DNA of 58,509 nt from Sphingomonas sp. (GCA_019753375.1 JAIELC010000039.1:1-58509), one strand, 5' to 3'. Shown: positions 41,675 to 50,913, counted from the stretch's first letter. Notes: generated by a model not told the origin, from the sequence alone. Made by a program: numbers and translations.

Positions 41675-42816
41675 GGAGCTGAACCTTGTAACGAATGAAG
41701 TTTACCGTCGCGCGTTACCCGGAATTGTGCGCCGCGCCAATCGACTTTCTTGATGACAAATGTGGCACAAAAAACACCAAAAGACAGCAGATCGCGGATT
41801 GGCAGCAGCCAGGCTGGTCCGCTGGACCGCCCGGCAACCGCATCGATCCGCGCCTTTGTTGCCCAACGTGCCGCCAATACCGTGACCAGCACAATCCAGG
41901 ATTCGATCGGGAAATTGGCGAGGACCATGCCCAACAGGGCGAGTGGCAAGGCATGAAGCGTGATACTGCCGATAAAGCCGGCAAAATCGATGCGGGCGAT
42001 CGTCAATGACCAACGCAGCTCGTGCGCCAGCAACGCACCAAGGCTCGATTCGGCACAGCCATGGGTGACAAACAGCGGCGGCAGGATGGTTTGCAGGCCC
42101 TGTTCCCGGATCGCGCGACCAATTTCATAGTCATCGGCAAGGACTGTGGCGAACCGGGCAAAGCCGCCGATCGACTCCAGCGCATCGCGCGACATCGCCA
42201 TGGTCGGGCCAAGCGCGGGTCGCGCCAGCCCCATTGCGGTGCCGACAATGACCATGGGCATGTAACGATAGGAAATATCCATCGCCGCCATGCGCGACCA
42301 GAACCCGACATCGCCGCGCCCGACATGCAGACAAGTGGCAAGGCCCACCGTCGGATCGCCCATCGCCGACGCCAGCCGTCGCAACGTATCCGGCATCCAG
42401 GCGACATCGCTGTCGGCGATCACCACCAAGCCATGCTCGATCGCGGGCGCCATATTGGTCAAGTTCGACAGCTTGTTGTTCAAGCCGTGCTGTTGGGCAT
42501 CGACGATCATGTGGCTAACGATGTTGGGATGCCGTGCCGCCACTGCCGCAAAACAGGCGCGCGCCGGATCGTCGGGATCAGACACCCCTGCGATGATCTG
42601 AATGGGCGCGGGATAGTCCTGCGCAAAAACCGAGTCGAGATTCGCCTCCAGCGCAGGTTCTGCGCCGTGCAGCGGTTTAAGGACGGTGATTGGCGGCAGT
42701 TTGGCATCCGCCAGCGGAACGGCGCGATAACGCCCGGCCAAGACAACCGCCGCCAGTCCGAACAGGGCCCCAATGGATGCCAGGCACATCAGTAACGCCG
42801 CGATGCCATTGGCCAT
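41671..42816 (-). CDS. hpnI: Hopanoid glycosyltransferase HpnI
   Basis: A 381-residue membrane glycosyltransferase of the ceramide-glucosyltransferase (GT21-like) type. An N-terminal helix is followed by ITVLKPLHGAEPALEANLDSVFAQDYP. The catalytic acidic motifs are DSDV (VVIADSDVAW) and ADDYEIGRAI, with the Q/R-rich HELRWSLTIARID. In described systems HpnI transfers GlcNAc to bacteriohopanetetrol. It runs divergently from hpnA; the 217-base space holds a dyad and probably both promoters. Confidence 0.92.
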   Translation of the reverse strand: MANGIAALLMCLASIGALFGLAAVVLAGRYRAVPLADAKLPPITVLKPLHGAEPALEANLDSVFAQDYPAPIQIIAGVSDPDDPARACFAAVAARHPNIVSHMIVDAQQHGLNNKLSNLTNMAPAIEHGLVVIADSDVAWMPDTLRRLASAMGDPTVGLATCLHVGRGDVGFWSRMAAMDISYRYMPMVIVGTAMGLARPALGPTMAMSRDALESIGGFARFATVLADDYEIGRAIREQGLQTILPPLFVTHGCAESSLGALLAHELRWSLTIARIDFAGFIGSITLHALPLALLGMVLANFPIESWIVLVTVLAARWATKARIDAVAGRSSGPAWLLPIRDLLSFGVFCATFVIKKVDWRGAQFRVTRDGKLHSLQGSAP

Positions 42817-42903
42817 CGAACACCCCCATTGCCGCCACTTTGAGCAATTCAGAGTTTCACGCGCGTCGACGCCAGTCCAGCTATTCCGGACGCATCAGGC
42901 CGC

Positions 42904-42932
42904 GCCACGTCCCGATACGGTGCCGACGTGGC
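42904..42932. promoter_or_regulatory. Dyad in the hpnI-hpnA divergent control region
   Basis: Perfect eight-base inverted repeat GCCACGTC and GACGTGGC separated by 13 bases, midway in the divergent spacer. It could be an operator for a dimeric regulator shared by both hpn arms. A possible hpnA promoter downstream is TTGGCG, 17 bases, TATGCG. Both readings are inference. Confidence 0.4.
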
Positions 42933-43033
42933 ATCGCCGCACCATCACGGCTGGCTGCGTCACGCCTCTTGGCGATTCACTCCCCCGCTTCTATGCGCTA
43001 CTGGCTGCGCCTGATGCGCCCTCCGGAGCCACA

Positions 43034-44032
43034 ATGATCAACGCTGCAGACCTCATCCTGGTGACCGGCGCTTCCGGATTCGTCGGATCAAGCGTGGCCC
43101 GCGCGCTGATCGATCGGGGGGCGACTGTCCGCCTGCTGGTCCGTTCAACGAGTGACCGCACCAATCTGACCGGCCTGAAAGCGGAGCTGGTCGAGGGCGA
43201 TATTCGCGACGAGCTGTCGGTCGAACGCGCAGCGCGGGGCGCCCGATTCCTTTTTCACGTTGCTGCCGACTATCGGATCTGGGCCCCGGATCCCGAGGAA
43301 ATCGTCCGCAATAATCGCGCGGGGACACTGGCGGTCATGAATGCAGCGCGTGCCGCCGGGGTGGAGCGCATCGTGTATACGTCAAGCGTAGCGACGCTGA
43401 AGCCGGTCAACGGCGGTGTGGCCGACGAAACCCGCGCGGCGACCCCCGAACAAGCGGTCGGCGCGTATAAGCGCAGTAAAGTCGTGGCGGAACGGCTGGT
43501 GGAAGCGATGGTGCGAGAAGGGCTGCCCGCCGTGATCGTCAACCCTTCGACCCCAATAGGCCCGCGCGACGTAAAGCCAACGCCGACCGGCCGAATCATT
43601 GTCGAGGCCGCCAATGGCAAGATGCCCGCCTTTGTCGAAAGCGGACTCAATCTGGTTCATGTCGATGATGTGGCGGCGGGCCATGTGCTCGCGCTGGAAA
43701 AGGGGCGGATTGGGGAACGCTATATTCTGGGTGGACAGGACGTGTCGCTCGGGCAGATGTTGGCGGATATCGCCGATATCGTTGGGCGCAAACCGCCAAC
43801 GATTCGCATTCCCCGCGCGCCATTATTCCCGATGGCCTGGATCAACGAACAAATCGCCCGGGTAACGGGCAAGGACCCGTTTCTGACGCTCGATTCGTTG
43901 AAGATGGCGGCGCATAATATGTACTTCACCAGCGCGCGGGCCGAAGCCGAGCTTGGCTATCGCGCGCGTCCCTATCGACAAGCGTTGAGCGATGCGATCG
44001 ACTGGTTCCGCGCCGAAAGCCGGATCGGATGA
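43034..44032 (+). CDS. hpnA: Hopanoid-associated sugar epimerase HpnA
   Basis: A 332-residue extended short-chain dehydrogenase/epimerase. The NAD-binding VTGASGFVGSSVARALIDRG is at the N terminus, and the catalytic YKRSK lies at about residues 144-148 with upstream SSVATL. HpnA is conserved in hopanoid operons and thought to act on side-chain sugars; its substrate is not proven. The ATG at 43034 follows CGGAG; the longer frame upstream (to 42773) lies in the control region. The stop overlaps hpnB (ATGA). Confidence 0.93.
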   Translation: MINAADLILVTGASGFVGSSVARALIDRGATVRLLVRSTSDRTNLTGLKAELVEGDIRDELSVERAARGARFLFHVAADYRIWAPDPEEIVRNNRAGTLAVMNAARAAGVERIVYTSSVATLKPVNGGVADETRAATPEQAVGAYKRSKVVAERLVEAMVREGLPAVIVNPSTPIGPRDVKPTPTGRIIVEAANGKMPAFVESGLNLVHVDDVAAGHVLALEKGRIGERYILGGQDVSLGQMLADIADIVGRKPPTIRIPRAPLFPMAWINEQIARVTGKDPFLTLDSLKMAAHNMYFTSARAEAELGYRARPYRQALSDAIDWFRAESRIG

Positions 44033-45168
44033 CCCTGACCCTAATCGCCACCCTGACGCTGATCATCTGGCTTTATCTGGTTATCCTCCATGACGGGTTC
44101 TGGCTAACCCGGGAACGCGACACCAATCCATTGCCCGATCCGCCGCTCCACTGGCCCACCGTGGTGGCCGTCGTACCGGCACGCGACGAAGCCGACGTGA
44201 TTGCCGCGTCGATCGGCAGCCTGCTTGACCAGGATTATCCGGGCGATTTCCACATCATCCTGGTTGACGATAATTCGAGCGACGACACCGCCGACATCGC
44301 GCTCAATGCGGCCGCCGGCATGGACCGGTTGACCGTGATCTCGGGCGCCCCGCTCGCCAGCGGCTGGACCGGCAAATTATGGGCGGTGAATCAAGGCATC
44401 GCTGCTGCGGGCGACGCCCCCGACTGGCTATGGCTGACCGATGCGGACATTACCCATCGTCCCGATACGCTGCGCACGCTAGTCCAGCGCGCCAAGGGCG
44501 ACAATCGCGTGCTGGTTACATTGATGGCAAAATTGCGCTGCGACAGTATCGCCGAACGCAGCCTGGTGCCGGCCTTTGTCTGGTTTTTCCAGATGCTCTA
44601 TCCCTTTGGGCGCGTGAACAAACGAACCAGCAAATTGGGCGCCGCCGCGGGCGGCTGCATGCTCGCTGAACGCGAATCGCTTGAGCGGGCGGGCGGGATT
44701 GCGGCGCTCAAGAACGCGCTGATTGATGACTGTACCTTGGGGGCGCTGATGAAGCGGCAAGGATCGGTCTGGCTGGGCTTGACCGACCGATCGGTGAGCA
44801 TTCGACGCTATGAGACATGGCAATCGGTCGCGGCAATGATTTCGCGTTCGGCCTATGCCCAGCTCAACTATTCGGCGCTGTTGCTGGCCGGGACAATTAT
44901 TGGTCTGGCCATAACTTACCTTGCGCCGCCCTTGCTCACCATGTTCGGGCGCGGCTATGCGCAGATTGCCGGTGCCATTGCCTGGGGTTTGATGATTATC
45001 GCGTTCCAACCAATGTTGCGTTTCTATCGTCGGTCGCCGCTCTGGGGTATCGCGCTGCCCTTGATCGCAAGCTTTTATGGTGGCTGCACCTTTGCGTCCG
45101 CGCGCGCGCATTGGCAGGGGCGTGGCGGCATGTGGAAAGGCCGCGCGCAAGCGGAGCTGGGCGCATGA
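44029..45168 (+). CDS. hpnB: Hopanoid-associated glycosyltransferase HpnB
   Basis: A 379-residue membrane-bound family 2 glycosyltransferase: an N-terminal helix, VVAVVPARDEADVIAASIGSLLDQDYPGDFHIILVDDNSSDDTAD, WLWLTDADITHRPDTLR, then KRQGSVWLGLTDRSVSIRRYETW and C-terminal membrane helices. It is a standard member of hpn operons; its precise acceptor is unknown. It overlaps hpnA and hpnC by ATGA at both ends. Confidence 0.93.
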   Translation: MTLTLIATLTLIIWLYLVILHDGFWLTRERDTNPLPDPPLHWPTVVAVVPARDEADVIAASIGSLLDQDYPGDFHIILVDDNSSDDTADIALNAAAGMDRLTVISGAPLASGWTGKLWAVNQGIAAAGDAPDWLWLTDADITHRPDTLRTLVQRAKGDNRVLVTLMAKLRCDSIAERSLVPAFVWFFQMLYPFGRVNKRTSKLGAAAGGCMLAERESLERAGGIAALKNALIDDCTLGALMKRQGSVWLGLTDRSVSIRRYETWQSVAAMISRSAYAQLNYSALLLAGTIIGLAITYLAPPLLTMFGRGYAQIAGAIAWGLMIIAFQPMLRFYRRSPLWGIALPLIASFYGGCTFASARAHWQGRGGMWKGRAQAELGA

Positions 45169-46001
45169 CGGCCGCTGCTGAACTGGCATCGGGCAAGGGC
45201 CATGGCGACGAAAATTTCCCGGTCGCGTCGTTCATCCTGAAGCCGCAATATCGCGCGCCGATCATGGCCTTCTATCGGTTCGCGCGCGCGGCTGATGACG
45301 TCGCTGACAATGCTGCGGCCAGCGCCGATGAAAAGCTGGCGCTGTTAGGGGCGATGCGCGCAACGCTGTCTGGCACAAGCGACGCCAATGCCGAAGCGCG
45401 CGCGCTACGAGCGGTGCTCAACGATCGCCGTCTGTCGCCGCAGCACGGACTGGACCTGCTGACTGCATTTGAACGCGACTGCACCGTCAATCGCTATGCA
45501 AGCTGGGACGCTCTGATCGATTATTGCCGCGTTTCGGCCATGCCGGTTGGACGTTACGTTCTTGATGTCCATGGCGAATCGCGTGATACATGGCCTGCGT
45601 CCGATGCGCTGTGCGCGGCGCTTCAGGTGATCAACCACACCCAGGACTGTGGTAAAGACTACACGGGCATCGACCGCGTTTATATCCCCATGGATTTGCT
45701 TGATGCCGCCGGCGCCTCGACCGATGATCTGGCGGCCAAAGCAGCTAGTCCTGCCCTGCGCAGCGTGATTGTGGACATGGCGCGTCGCACGCAGGGCCTG
45801 CTCGCTGCCTCATCGGTCTTTGCTGCCCAAATCCATGATCGCCGTCTGGCGGTTGAGGTTGCGGTGATCCAGCGGCTGGCGGAGAGCCTGACCAAAAGGC
45901 TGCTGACGCGTGATCCGTTATCCGAACGCGTCCATCACAATGCGCTGGAAACCCTGATTCTTGCCGGGACCGCCGGGCTGGCGCGGATGATCGCGCGATG
46001 A
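45165..46001 (+). CDS. hpnC: Hydroxysqualene synthase HpnC
   Basis: A 278-residue squalene/phytoene-synthase-fold enzyme. By the established HpnCDE route it converts presqualene diphosphate to hydroxysqualene. The Asp-rich motif FARAADDVADN is at about residues 39-49. The second Asp-rich site appears as NHTQDCGKDYTGIDRVYIP, the HpnC-type variant. ATG at 45165 overlaps the hpnB stop; the frame open upstream is a shadow of hpnB. It is coupled to hpnD by ATGA. Confidence 0.94.
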   Translation: MTAAAELASGKGHGDENFPVASFILKPQYRAPIMAFYRFARAADDVADNAAASADEKLALLGAMRATLSGTSDANAEARALRAVLNDRRLSPQHGLDLLTAFERDCTVNRYASWDALIDYCRVSAMPVGRYVLDVHGESRDTWPASDALCAALQVINHTQDCGKDYTGIDRVYIPMDLLDAAGASTDDLAAKAASPALRSVIVDMARRTQGLLAASSVFAAQIHDRRLAVEVAVIQRLAESLTKRLLTRDPLSERVHHNALETLILAGTAGLARMIAR

Positions 46002-46837
46002 ACCCCGATGCCACGCCTGCCGCGCTGCAAGCCCAGGTGTCGGGCAGCAGTTTCTATGCCGGCATGCGCGTGCTGCCCCAGGCGGAGCGCGAAGCGATGT
46101 ACGCCGTCTATGGCTTTTGCCGGATCGTCGACGACATTGCCGACGACCAGCAGGGCAACCCCGCCGGCCGCGCCGCCGCGCTTGAAGAATGGCGGCGCGA
46201 TATTGATGCCCTCTACGCGGGCGAAGACCCGGGGCAGGCATCGCTTGTTGCGCGCGCCGTGGAGCGCTTCAGGCTCGACAGGGCTGATTTCCATGCGGTG
46301 ATCGACGGCATGGCGATGGACGTCGAACAGGATATCCGCTGGCCCGATTTTGCGACACTCGACCTTTATTGTGATCGCGTTGCGTCCGCGGTCGGACGCT
46401 TGTCGGTCAAGATTTTTGGCATGCCCGAAGGCGATGGCAAGTTGCTTGCCCACCATCTGGGCCGCGCGCTGCAATTCACCAATATCCTGCGCGATATTGA
46501 TGAAGATGCCGGCATTGGCCGGGTCTATCTGGCGCGCGAACATCTGGAAGCGGCGGGCGTTTCGCTGACGACGCCCGAGGCGTTGGCCAACGACCCAAAA
46601 GTCGATGCGGCTGCGCGCACGCTGGCCGTGCACGCGCAGGCGCATTTCAAGGAAGCGCAAGCGATCCTGAAGCGCCGCCCACCCGGCCACCTGATCGCGC
46701 CGCGCCTGATGGCAGCAGTTTATTCCCCAATCCTTGATCGGATGCAGACGCAGGGATGGGCACCGCCGCGCCGCCGGATCAAGGTCAACAAGACCGCGCT
46801 GATCTTCACCGCGCTACGCCTGTGGCTGTTTCGTTGA
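45998..46837 (+). CDS. hpnD: Presqualene diphosphate synthase HpnD
   Basis: A 279-residue prenyl synthase joining two farnesyl diphosphates to presqualene diphosphate. Both metal-binding motifs are intact: FCRIVDDIADD (about residues 39-49) and NILRDIDEDAGIGRVYLA (about 160-180). YAVYGFCR and QFTNILRD are family typical. It is coupled to hpnC upstream (ATGA) and hpnE downstream (TTGA). Confidence 0.95.
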   Translation: MNPDATPAALQAQVSGSSFYAGMRVLPQAEREAMYAVYGFCRIVDDIADDQQGNPAGRAAALEEWRRDIDALYAGEDPGQASLVARAVERFRLDRADFHAVIDGMAMDVEQDIRWPDFATLDLYCDRVASAVGRLSVKIFGMPEGDGKLLAHHLGRALQFTNILRDIDEDAGIGRVYLAREHLEAAGVSLTTPEALANDPKVDAAARTLAVHAQAHFKEAQAILKRRPPGHLIAPRLMAAVYSPILDRMQTQGWAPPRRRIKVNKTALIFTALRLWLFR

Positions 46838-48087
46838 GCAGCCAGCGCACGGCCCATATCATCGGCGCCGGCATGGCGGGATTATCCGCCGGGATCGAGT
46901 TTGCCCGCCAGGGCTGGTCGGTCGCGCTGAGCGACAGTGCGCCGCGAGCGGGCGGGCGATGCCGCAGCTACCATGACAAGGCGCTCAACCAGGTCATCGA
47001 CAATGGCAATCATTTCGTCTTTTCAGGCAATCAGGCGGTCAATCACTTTCTGGGCCTGATTGGGACCGCTGACCGGTTGGAAGGGCCGGCACATGCCGAT
47101 TTTTCGATGCTCGATCTGCGTGATGGCACGCGCTGGACGCTGTCCGTCAATGACAGTCCCATCCCGTTATGGATGCTCGACAAGGCGCGGCGTGCGCCCG
47201 GAACGACACTGCGTGATCATCTCGCGCTGCTGCGACTGGCGCTGACGCGACCGGGCAAAACGACGATTGGGGATCTTTTGCGGAATGATGGCCTGTTCTG
47301 GGAACGCGTTGTCGATCCGATGATGCTGGCGGTGCTCAATTGCAAACCCGCCGATGGATCCGCGTGGCTTGCAGGACGGTTTCTGATCGAATCCTTCGCG
47401 CGCGGCGGCCAGGCGTGTCGGACGATGGTGGCGATGCCGACGCTGGATGCGGTATTTGTTGATCCGGCGCTCGATTATCTTCGCGCACGCGGCGCCGATC
47501 CGCGCTTCAGCACCCGACTGCGCGCGATGAGCTTTGCCGGCGACCGCGTGACCGGCCTCGATTTTGGTGAGGGCGTGGAGGCGGTGGATGATGCGCCCGT
47601 TATTCTGGCCGTCCCCCCCTGGGTCGCGGCCGATCTGGTCCCGGACCTGATCGTGCCGACCGAATTCTGTTCGATATTGAACGCCCACTACGCGGTTGCG
47701 CCGCCACCCGGTGCGCCGCCCATTACCGCGCTGATCGGCGCGACGGCGCAGTGGGTGGTGTGTCATGGCGACCGGATTTCGGTGACGATCAGCGGTGCCG
47801 ATGACGTGATTGATCAGGATCGCGAGGATTTGGCACGCCGCATCTGGGATGAAATCTGTGCGACACTGGGGCTGGGGCTCAGCGCTCCGCTGCCCGCCTG
47901 GCAGATCGTCAAGGAAAAGCGCGCGACCTTTGCGGCCACGCCGGCACAAGACGCGCGACGACCCGGCACGGCGACACGCTGGAAGAACCTGTTCCTCGCC
48001 GGCGACTGGACGCAGACACGATTACCCGCAACGATTGAAGGCGCATTGCGGTCGGGGGCAAGCGCCGCCCGCTTGGCGATGCGCTAA
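46834..48087 (+). CDS. hpnE: Hydroxysqualene dehydroxylase HpnE
   Basis: A 417-residue FAD-dependent amine-oxidase-fold enzyme that reduces hydroxysqualene to squalene. The dinucleotide-binding HIIGAGMAGLSAGIEFARQG is near the N terminus, GGRCRSYHDKALNQVIDNGNH follows, and the C-terminal FAD motif is LFLAGDWTQTRLPATIEGA. The start is TTG at 46834 overlapping the hpnD stop (TTGA); an upstream open frame only shadows hpnD. Confidence 0.94.
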   Translation: MSSQRTAHIIGAGMAGLSAGIEFARQGWSVALSDSAPRAGGRCRSYHDKALNQVIDNGNHFVFSGNQAVNHFLGLIGTADRLEGPAHADFSMLDLRDGTRWTLSVNDSPIPLWMLDKARRAPGTTLRDHLALLRLALTRPGKTTIGDLLRNDGLFWERVVDPMMLAVLNCKPADGSAWLAGRFLIESFARGGQACRTMVAMPTLDAVFVDPALDYLRARGADPRFSTRLRAMSFAGDRVTGLDFGEGVEAVDDAPVILAVPPWVAADLVPDLIVPTEFCSILNAHYAVAPPPGAPPITALIGATAQWVVCHGDRISVTISGADDVIDQDREDLARRIWDEICATLGLGLSAPLPAWQIVKEKRATFAATPAQDARRPGTATRWKNLFLAGDWTQTRLPATIEGALRSGASAARLAMR

Positions 48088-48139
48088 CATCAATGTAAAT
48101 AGCCCGCCGATGGGGTCGGGCAGCGTTACATTACGATGT
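48087..48139 (+). promoter_or_regulatory. Long hairpin between hpnE and shc
   Basis: Starting at the last base of the hpnE stop codon, ACATC-AATGTAA pairs with TTACATT-GATGT (two extra bases in the right arm), enclosing an inner stem GCCCG/CGGGC. There is no T run. It could be an RNA processing or stability element separating the two parts of the hpn message. Confidence 0.45.
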
Positions 48140-48217
48140 GCAACCGCCTGACCATGTCCCCGACGGCGCATGCGACCACCGGTTGTTCGGAACTGAAAAA
48201 AGGGAATTGACCTGAAC

Positions 48218-50176
48218 ATGGCCACCGTTGCCGAGACCTTGATCGATCCGGTTGCTGCTGCCGACGCCTGCGCCAACCGCGCTGCGGCAGCGCTGTCTTC
48301 GGTGCAGCGTGACGATGGTCATTGGGTGTTCGAGCTGGAGGCCGATTGCACCATCCCCGCCGAATACATTCTGCTCCGTCATTATCTGGGTGAACCCCGC
48401 GATACCGGGCTGGAGGCCAAGATCGGCGTGTATCTGCGCCGCATCCAGTCCGCCAGCCACGACGGCTGGTCGCTATTCCACGGCGGTGCGTTTGATGCAT
48501 CGGCCAGCGTGAAGGCCTATTATGCGCTCAAGATGATCGGCGACGATATCGACGCGCCGCATATGGTCCGGGCGCGCAACGCGATCCACAAGGCGGGCGG
48601 GGCAGCGGCGGTCAACGTCTTCACCCGCATCCAGCTGGCGTTGTTTGGCGCGGGGTCGTGGTCAGTCGTCCCGACCATGCCGGTTGAACTGATCCTGCTC
48701 CCGCGCTGGTTCCCGGTGCACCTGTCAAAAATGTCCTATTGGGCACGCACCGTGATCGTGCCGTTGCTGGTGCTGGCCGCCAAGCAACCGGTGGCGCGCA
48801 ATCCGCTCGGCATCAAGGTCGATGAGCTTTACACGATCAAGGCAGCGCCGCTGAAAAGTCAGGCAGCCGGTGCCAAAAGATCATGGCAGATTTTCTTTGC
48901 TGCGCTGGATGTCGTGCTGAAGCGCGCAGAGCCATTTTGGCCCAAAGGCACGCGCGGCAAAGCCATACAGGCATGCGTCGATTTTGTCGTCGAGCGGCTG
49001 AACGGCGAAGACGGGCTGGGCGCGATTTACCCGGCCATGGCGAACAGTGTGATGATGTTCGATTGCCTGGGCTATGCCGAGGACCATCCCCACCGCGCGA
49101 TTGCAAGGCAGTCGGTTGAAAAGCTGCTCGTGGTCAAGGACGATGAAGCCTATTGTCAGCCCTGCGTTTCCCCGGTCTGGGATACCGCGCTCGCCGCGCA
49201 CGCGATGCTGGAAGCGGGCGGCGAGGACAATGAGCGCCGCGCCAAGGCTGCGCTCGAATGGCTCAAGCCCTTGCAGGTACTCGACGTGAAGGGCGACTGG
49301 GCCGACGTGAAGCCCAATGTCCGCCCCGGCGGCTGGGCGTTCCAGTATAACAACGCGCACTATCCCGATCTGGACGATACTGCCGTCGTGGTGATGGCGA
49401 TGGCGCGGGCTAAGGACAAACTGGCGCTCGCATCGGGCTATGACGAAGCGATCGATCGCGGCGTCGAATGGACCGCCGGGCTGCAATCGAAGAATGGTGG
49501 GTTCGGTGCGTTCGATGCCGACAATACCTATGATTATCTGAACAATATTCCCTTTGCCGATCACGGCGCGCTGCTCGATCCGCCGACCAGCGACGTGACC
49601 GCACGCTGTGTGTCGATGTTCGCGCAACTGGGCGAAGGTGCGGACAGCCCGCGCATGGCCGCCGCGCTCGACTTCCTGGCGAAGGAGCAGATGGCGGACG
49701 GGTCGTGGTTCGGTCGCTGGGGGGTTAATTACATCTACGGCACCTGGTCGGTCATGTGTGCGCTCAACGCAGCTGGCCTTGGCGGCGATCATCCCAGCAT
49801 GGCGCGCGCGGCGGACTGGCTGATCCAGATCCAGAACCCCGATGGCGGCTGGGGTGAAGACTGCGACAGCTACAAGCTCGATTACGCCGGGTACGAGCCC
49901 GCGCCCTCCACCGCGTCGCAGACCGGCTGGGCGCTGCTCGGCCTGATGGCAGCGGGAAAAGTCGATCACCCGGCAGTCGAACGCGGCGTAAAATATCTGA
50001 TCGAGACCCAAGCCGAGGACGGTTTGTGGGGGCAGGAGCATTACACCGGCGGCGGCTTCCCGCGCGTGTTCTATCTGCGGTACCACGGTTATCCCAAATA
50101 TTTCCCGCTTTGGGCCGTGGCGCGCTATCGGAATTTGAAGCGGTCTAACCAGCGCGATGTCGCGTGGGGGATGTAA
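48218..50176 (+). CDS. shc: Squalene-hopene cyclase
   Basis: A 652-residue monotopic membrane cyclase turning squalene into hopene and hopanol (also called hpnF). The catalytic protonation motif DLDD (PDLDDTAV) lies at about residues 387-390. Several QW repeats are visible (QSASHDGWSLF, QSKNGGFGAFDADN, QMADGSWFGRWGVNYIYGTW, QNPDGGWGED, QAEDGLWGQEHYTG). A membrane-anchor-like stretch LSKMSYWARTVIVPLLVLAA is present. The ATG at 48218 is 130 bases after hpnE. The stop lies inside the start of hpnG (13-base overlap). Confidence 0.97.
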   Translation: MATVAETLIDPVAAADACANRAAAALSSVQRDDGHWVFELEADCTIPAEYILLRHYLGEPRDTGLEAKIGVYLRRIQSASHDGWSLFHGGAFDASASVKAYYALKMIGDDIDAPHMVRARNAIHKAGGAAAVNVFTRIQLALFGAGSWSVVPTMPVELILLPRWFPVHLSKMSYWARTVIVPLLVLAAKQPVARNPLGIKVDELYTIKAAPLKSQAAGAKRSWQIFFAALDVVLKRAEPFWPKGTRGKAIQACVDFVVERLNGEDGLGAIYPAMANSVMMFDCLGYAEDHPHRAIARQSVEKLLVVKDDEAYCQPCVSPVWDTALAAHAMLEAGGEDNERRAKAALEWLKPLQVLDVKGDWADVKPNVRPGGWAFQYNNAHYPDLDDTAVVVMAMARAKDKLALASGYDEAIDRGVEWTAGLQSKNGGFGAFDADNTYDYLNNIPFADHGALLDPPTSDVTARCVSMFAQLGEGADSPRMAAALDFLAKEQMADGSWFGRWGVNYIYGTWSVMCALNAAGLGGDHPSMARAADWLIQIQNPDGGWGEDCDSYKLDYAGYEPAPSTASQTGWALLGLMAAGKVDHPAVERGVKYLIETQAEDGLWGQEHYTGGGFPRVFYLRYHGYPKYFPLWAVARYRNLKRSNQRDVAWGM

Positions 50177-50913
50177 GACTGCTCGTTGCCTGCGGGCTGA
50201 CGCGCGAGGCGACACTGCTGGCGCGACCGGGGATGGTCGCGGTGCCGGGCGGCGGCGACGCGGCGCGGCTGGAGGCGGCTCTCGAGGACCAGCTGGCGCT
50301 GTTGCCGAACATCAGCATGGTCCTTTCCTGCGGCATTGCCGGAGCGCTCGATCCGGCGTTGCGCGTCGGGGACGTCGTGGTGGACCTCGGCACAAAGCCC
50401 CTACGCTTGGGCGAAGCGGCAGGGAATGGCGGCGTGCAACCGGGCGCCTCTCCCGTCGATGGCCGTCACGCCAAACCCACCGCTGACAGCGAGCAGCCAG
50501 CGGGCATCGCGTCGCTATTCCCCTACGCGCAACGCGGGGCCATTATCGGGCAGGACCACATCGCCGCGACCGCCGCTGAAAAGGCATTGCTCTATGCCGC
50601 CACTGGCGCGCTGGCGGTGGACATGGAGTCGCATGTTGCGGCGCGCGTCGCCGCACGCCACGATCTGCCTTTTGCCGCGATCAGGATTATTTCGGACACC
50701 GCGCAAGACACGCTGCCCCCTGCCGCGCTGGTCGGCATGAACCCCGACGGATCGATGGCACTCGGCCGCGTGCTGCTCAGCCTCGCGCGTCACCCCGGCC
50801 AACTGCCCGCGCTGATCCGCACGGGGCGCAGCGCAGGAGCAGCGTTTGGTGCCTTACGCCGCGTTGGCGACGCGCTTGTCGGCGTTGGGGTCAGCGGCCT
50901 TGATCTTGGCTAA
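50164..50913 (+). CDS. hpnG: Hopanoid-associated nucleoside phosphorylase HpnG
   Basis: A 249-residue phosphorylase-fold protein that releases adenine from adenosylhopane to give ribosylhopane. SCGIAGALDPALRVGDVVV and AVDMESHVAARVAARHDLPFAAIRIISDTAQDTLP carry the phosphorylase motifs. The middle (GVQPGASPVDGRHAKP...) looks loosely conserved. The GTG at 50164 overlaps shc by 13 bases, and no later start gives a complete N terminus. The last 60 bases overlap the 3' end of the convergent hpnH. Confidence 0.9.
   Translation: MGDVRLLVACGLTREATLLARPGMVAVPGGGDAARLEAALEDQLALLPNISMVLSCGIAGALDPALRVGDVVVDLGTKPLRLGEAAGNGGVQPGASPVDGRHAKPTADSEQPAGIASLFPYAQRGAIIGQDHIAATAAEKALLYAATGALAVDMESHVAARVAARHDLPFAAIRIISDTAQDTLPPAALVGMNPDGSMALGRVLLSLARHPGQLPALIRTGRSAGAAFGALRRVGDALVGVGVSGLDLG

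Noticed and set aside
48881..50215. Minus-strand open frame of about 444 codons opposite shc
   Set aside because: Shadow of squalene-hopene cyclase; no domain recognisable.
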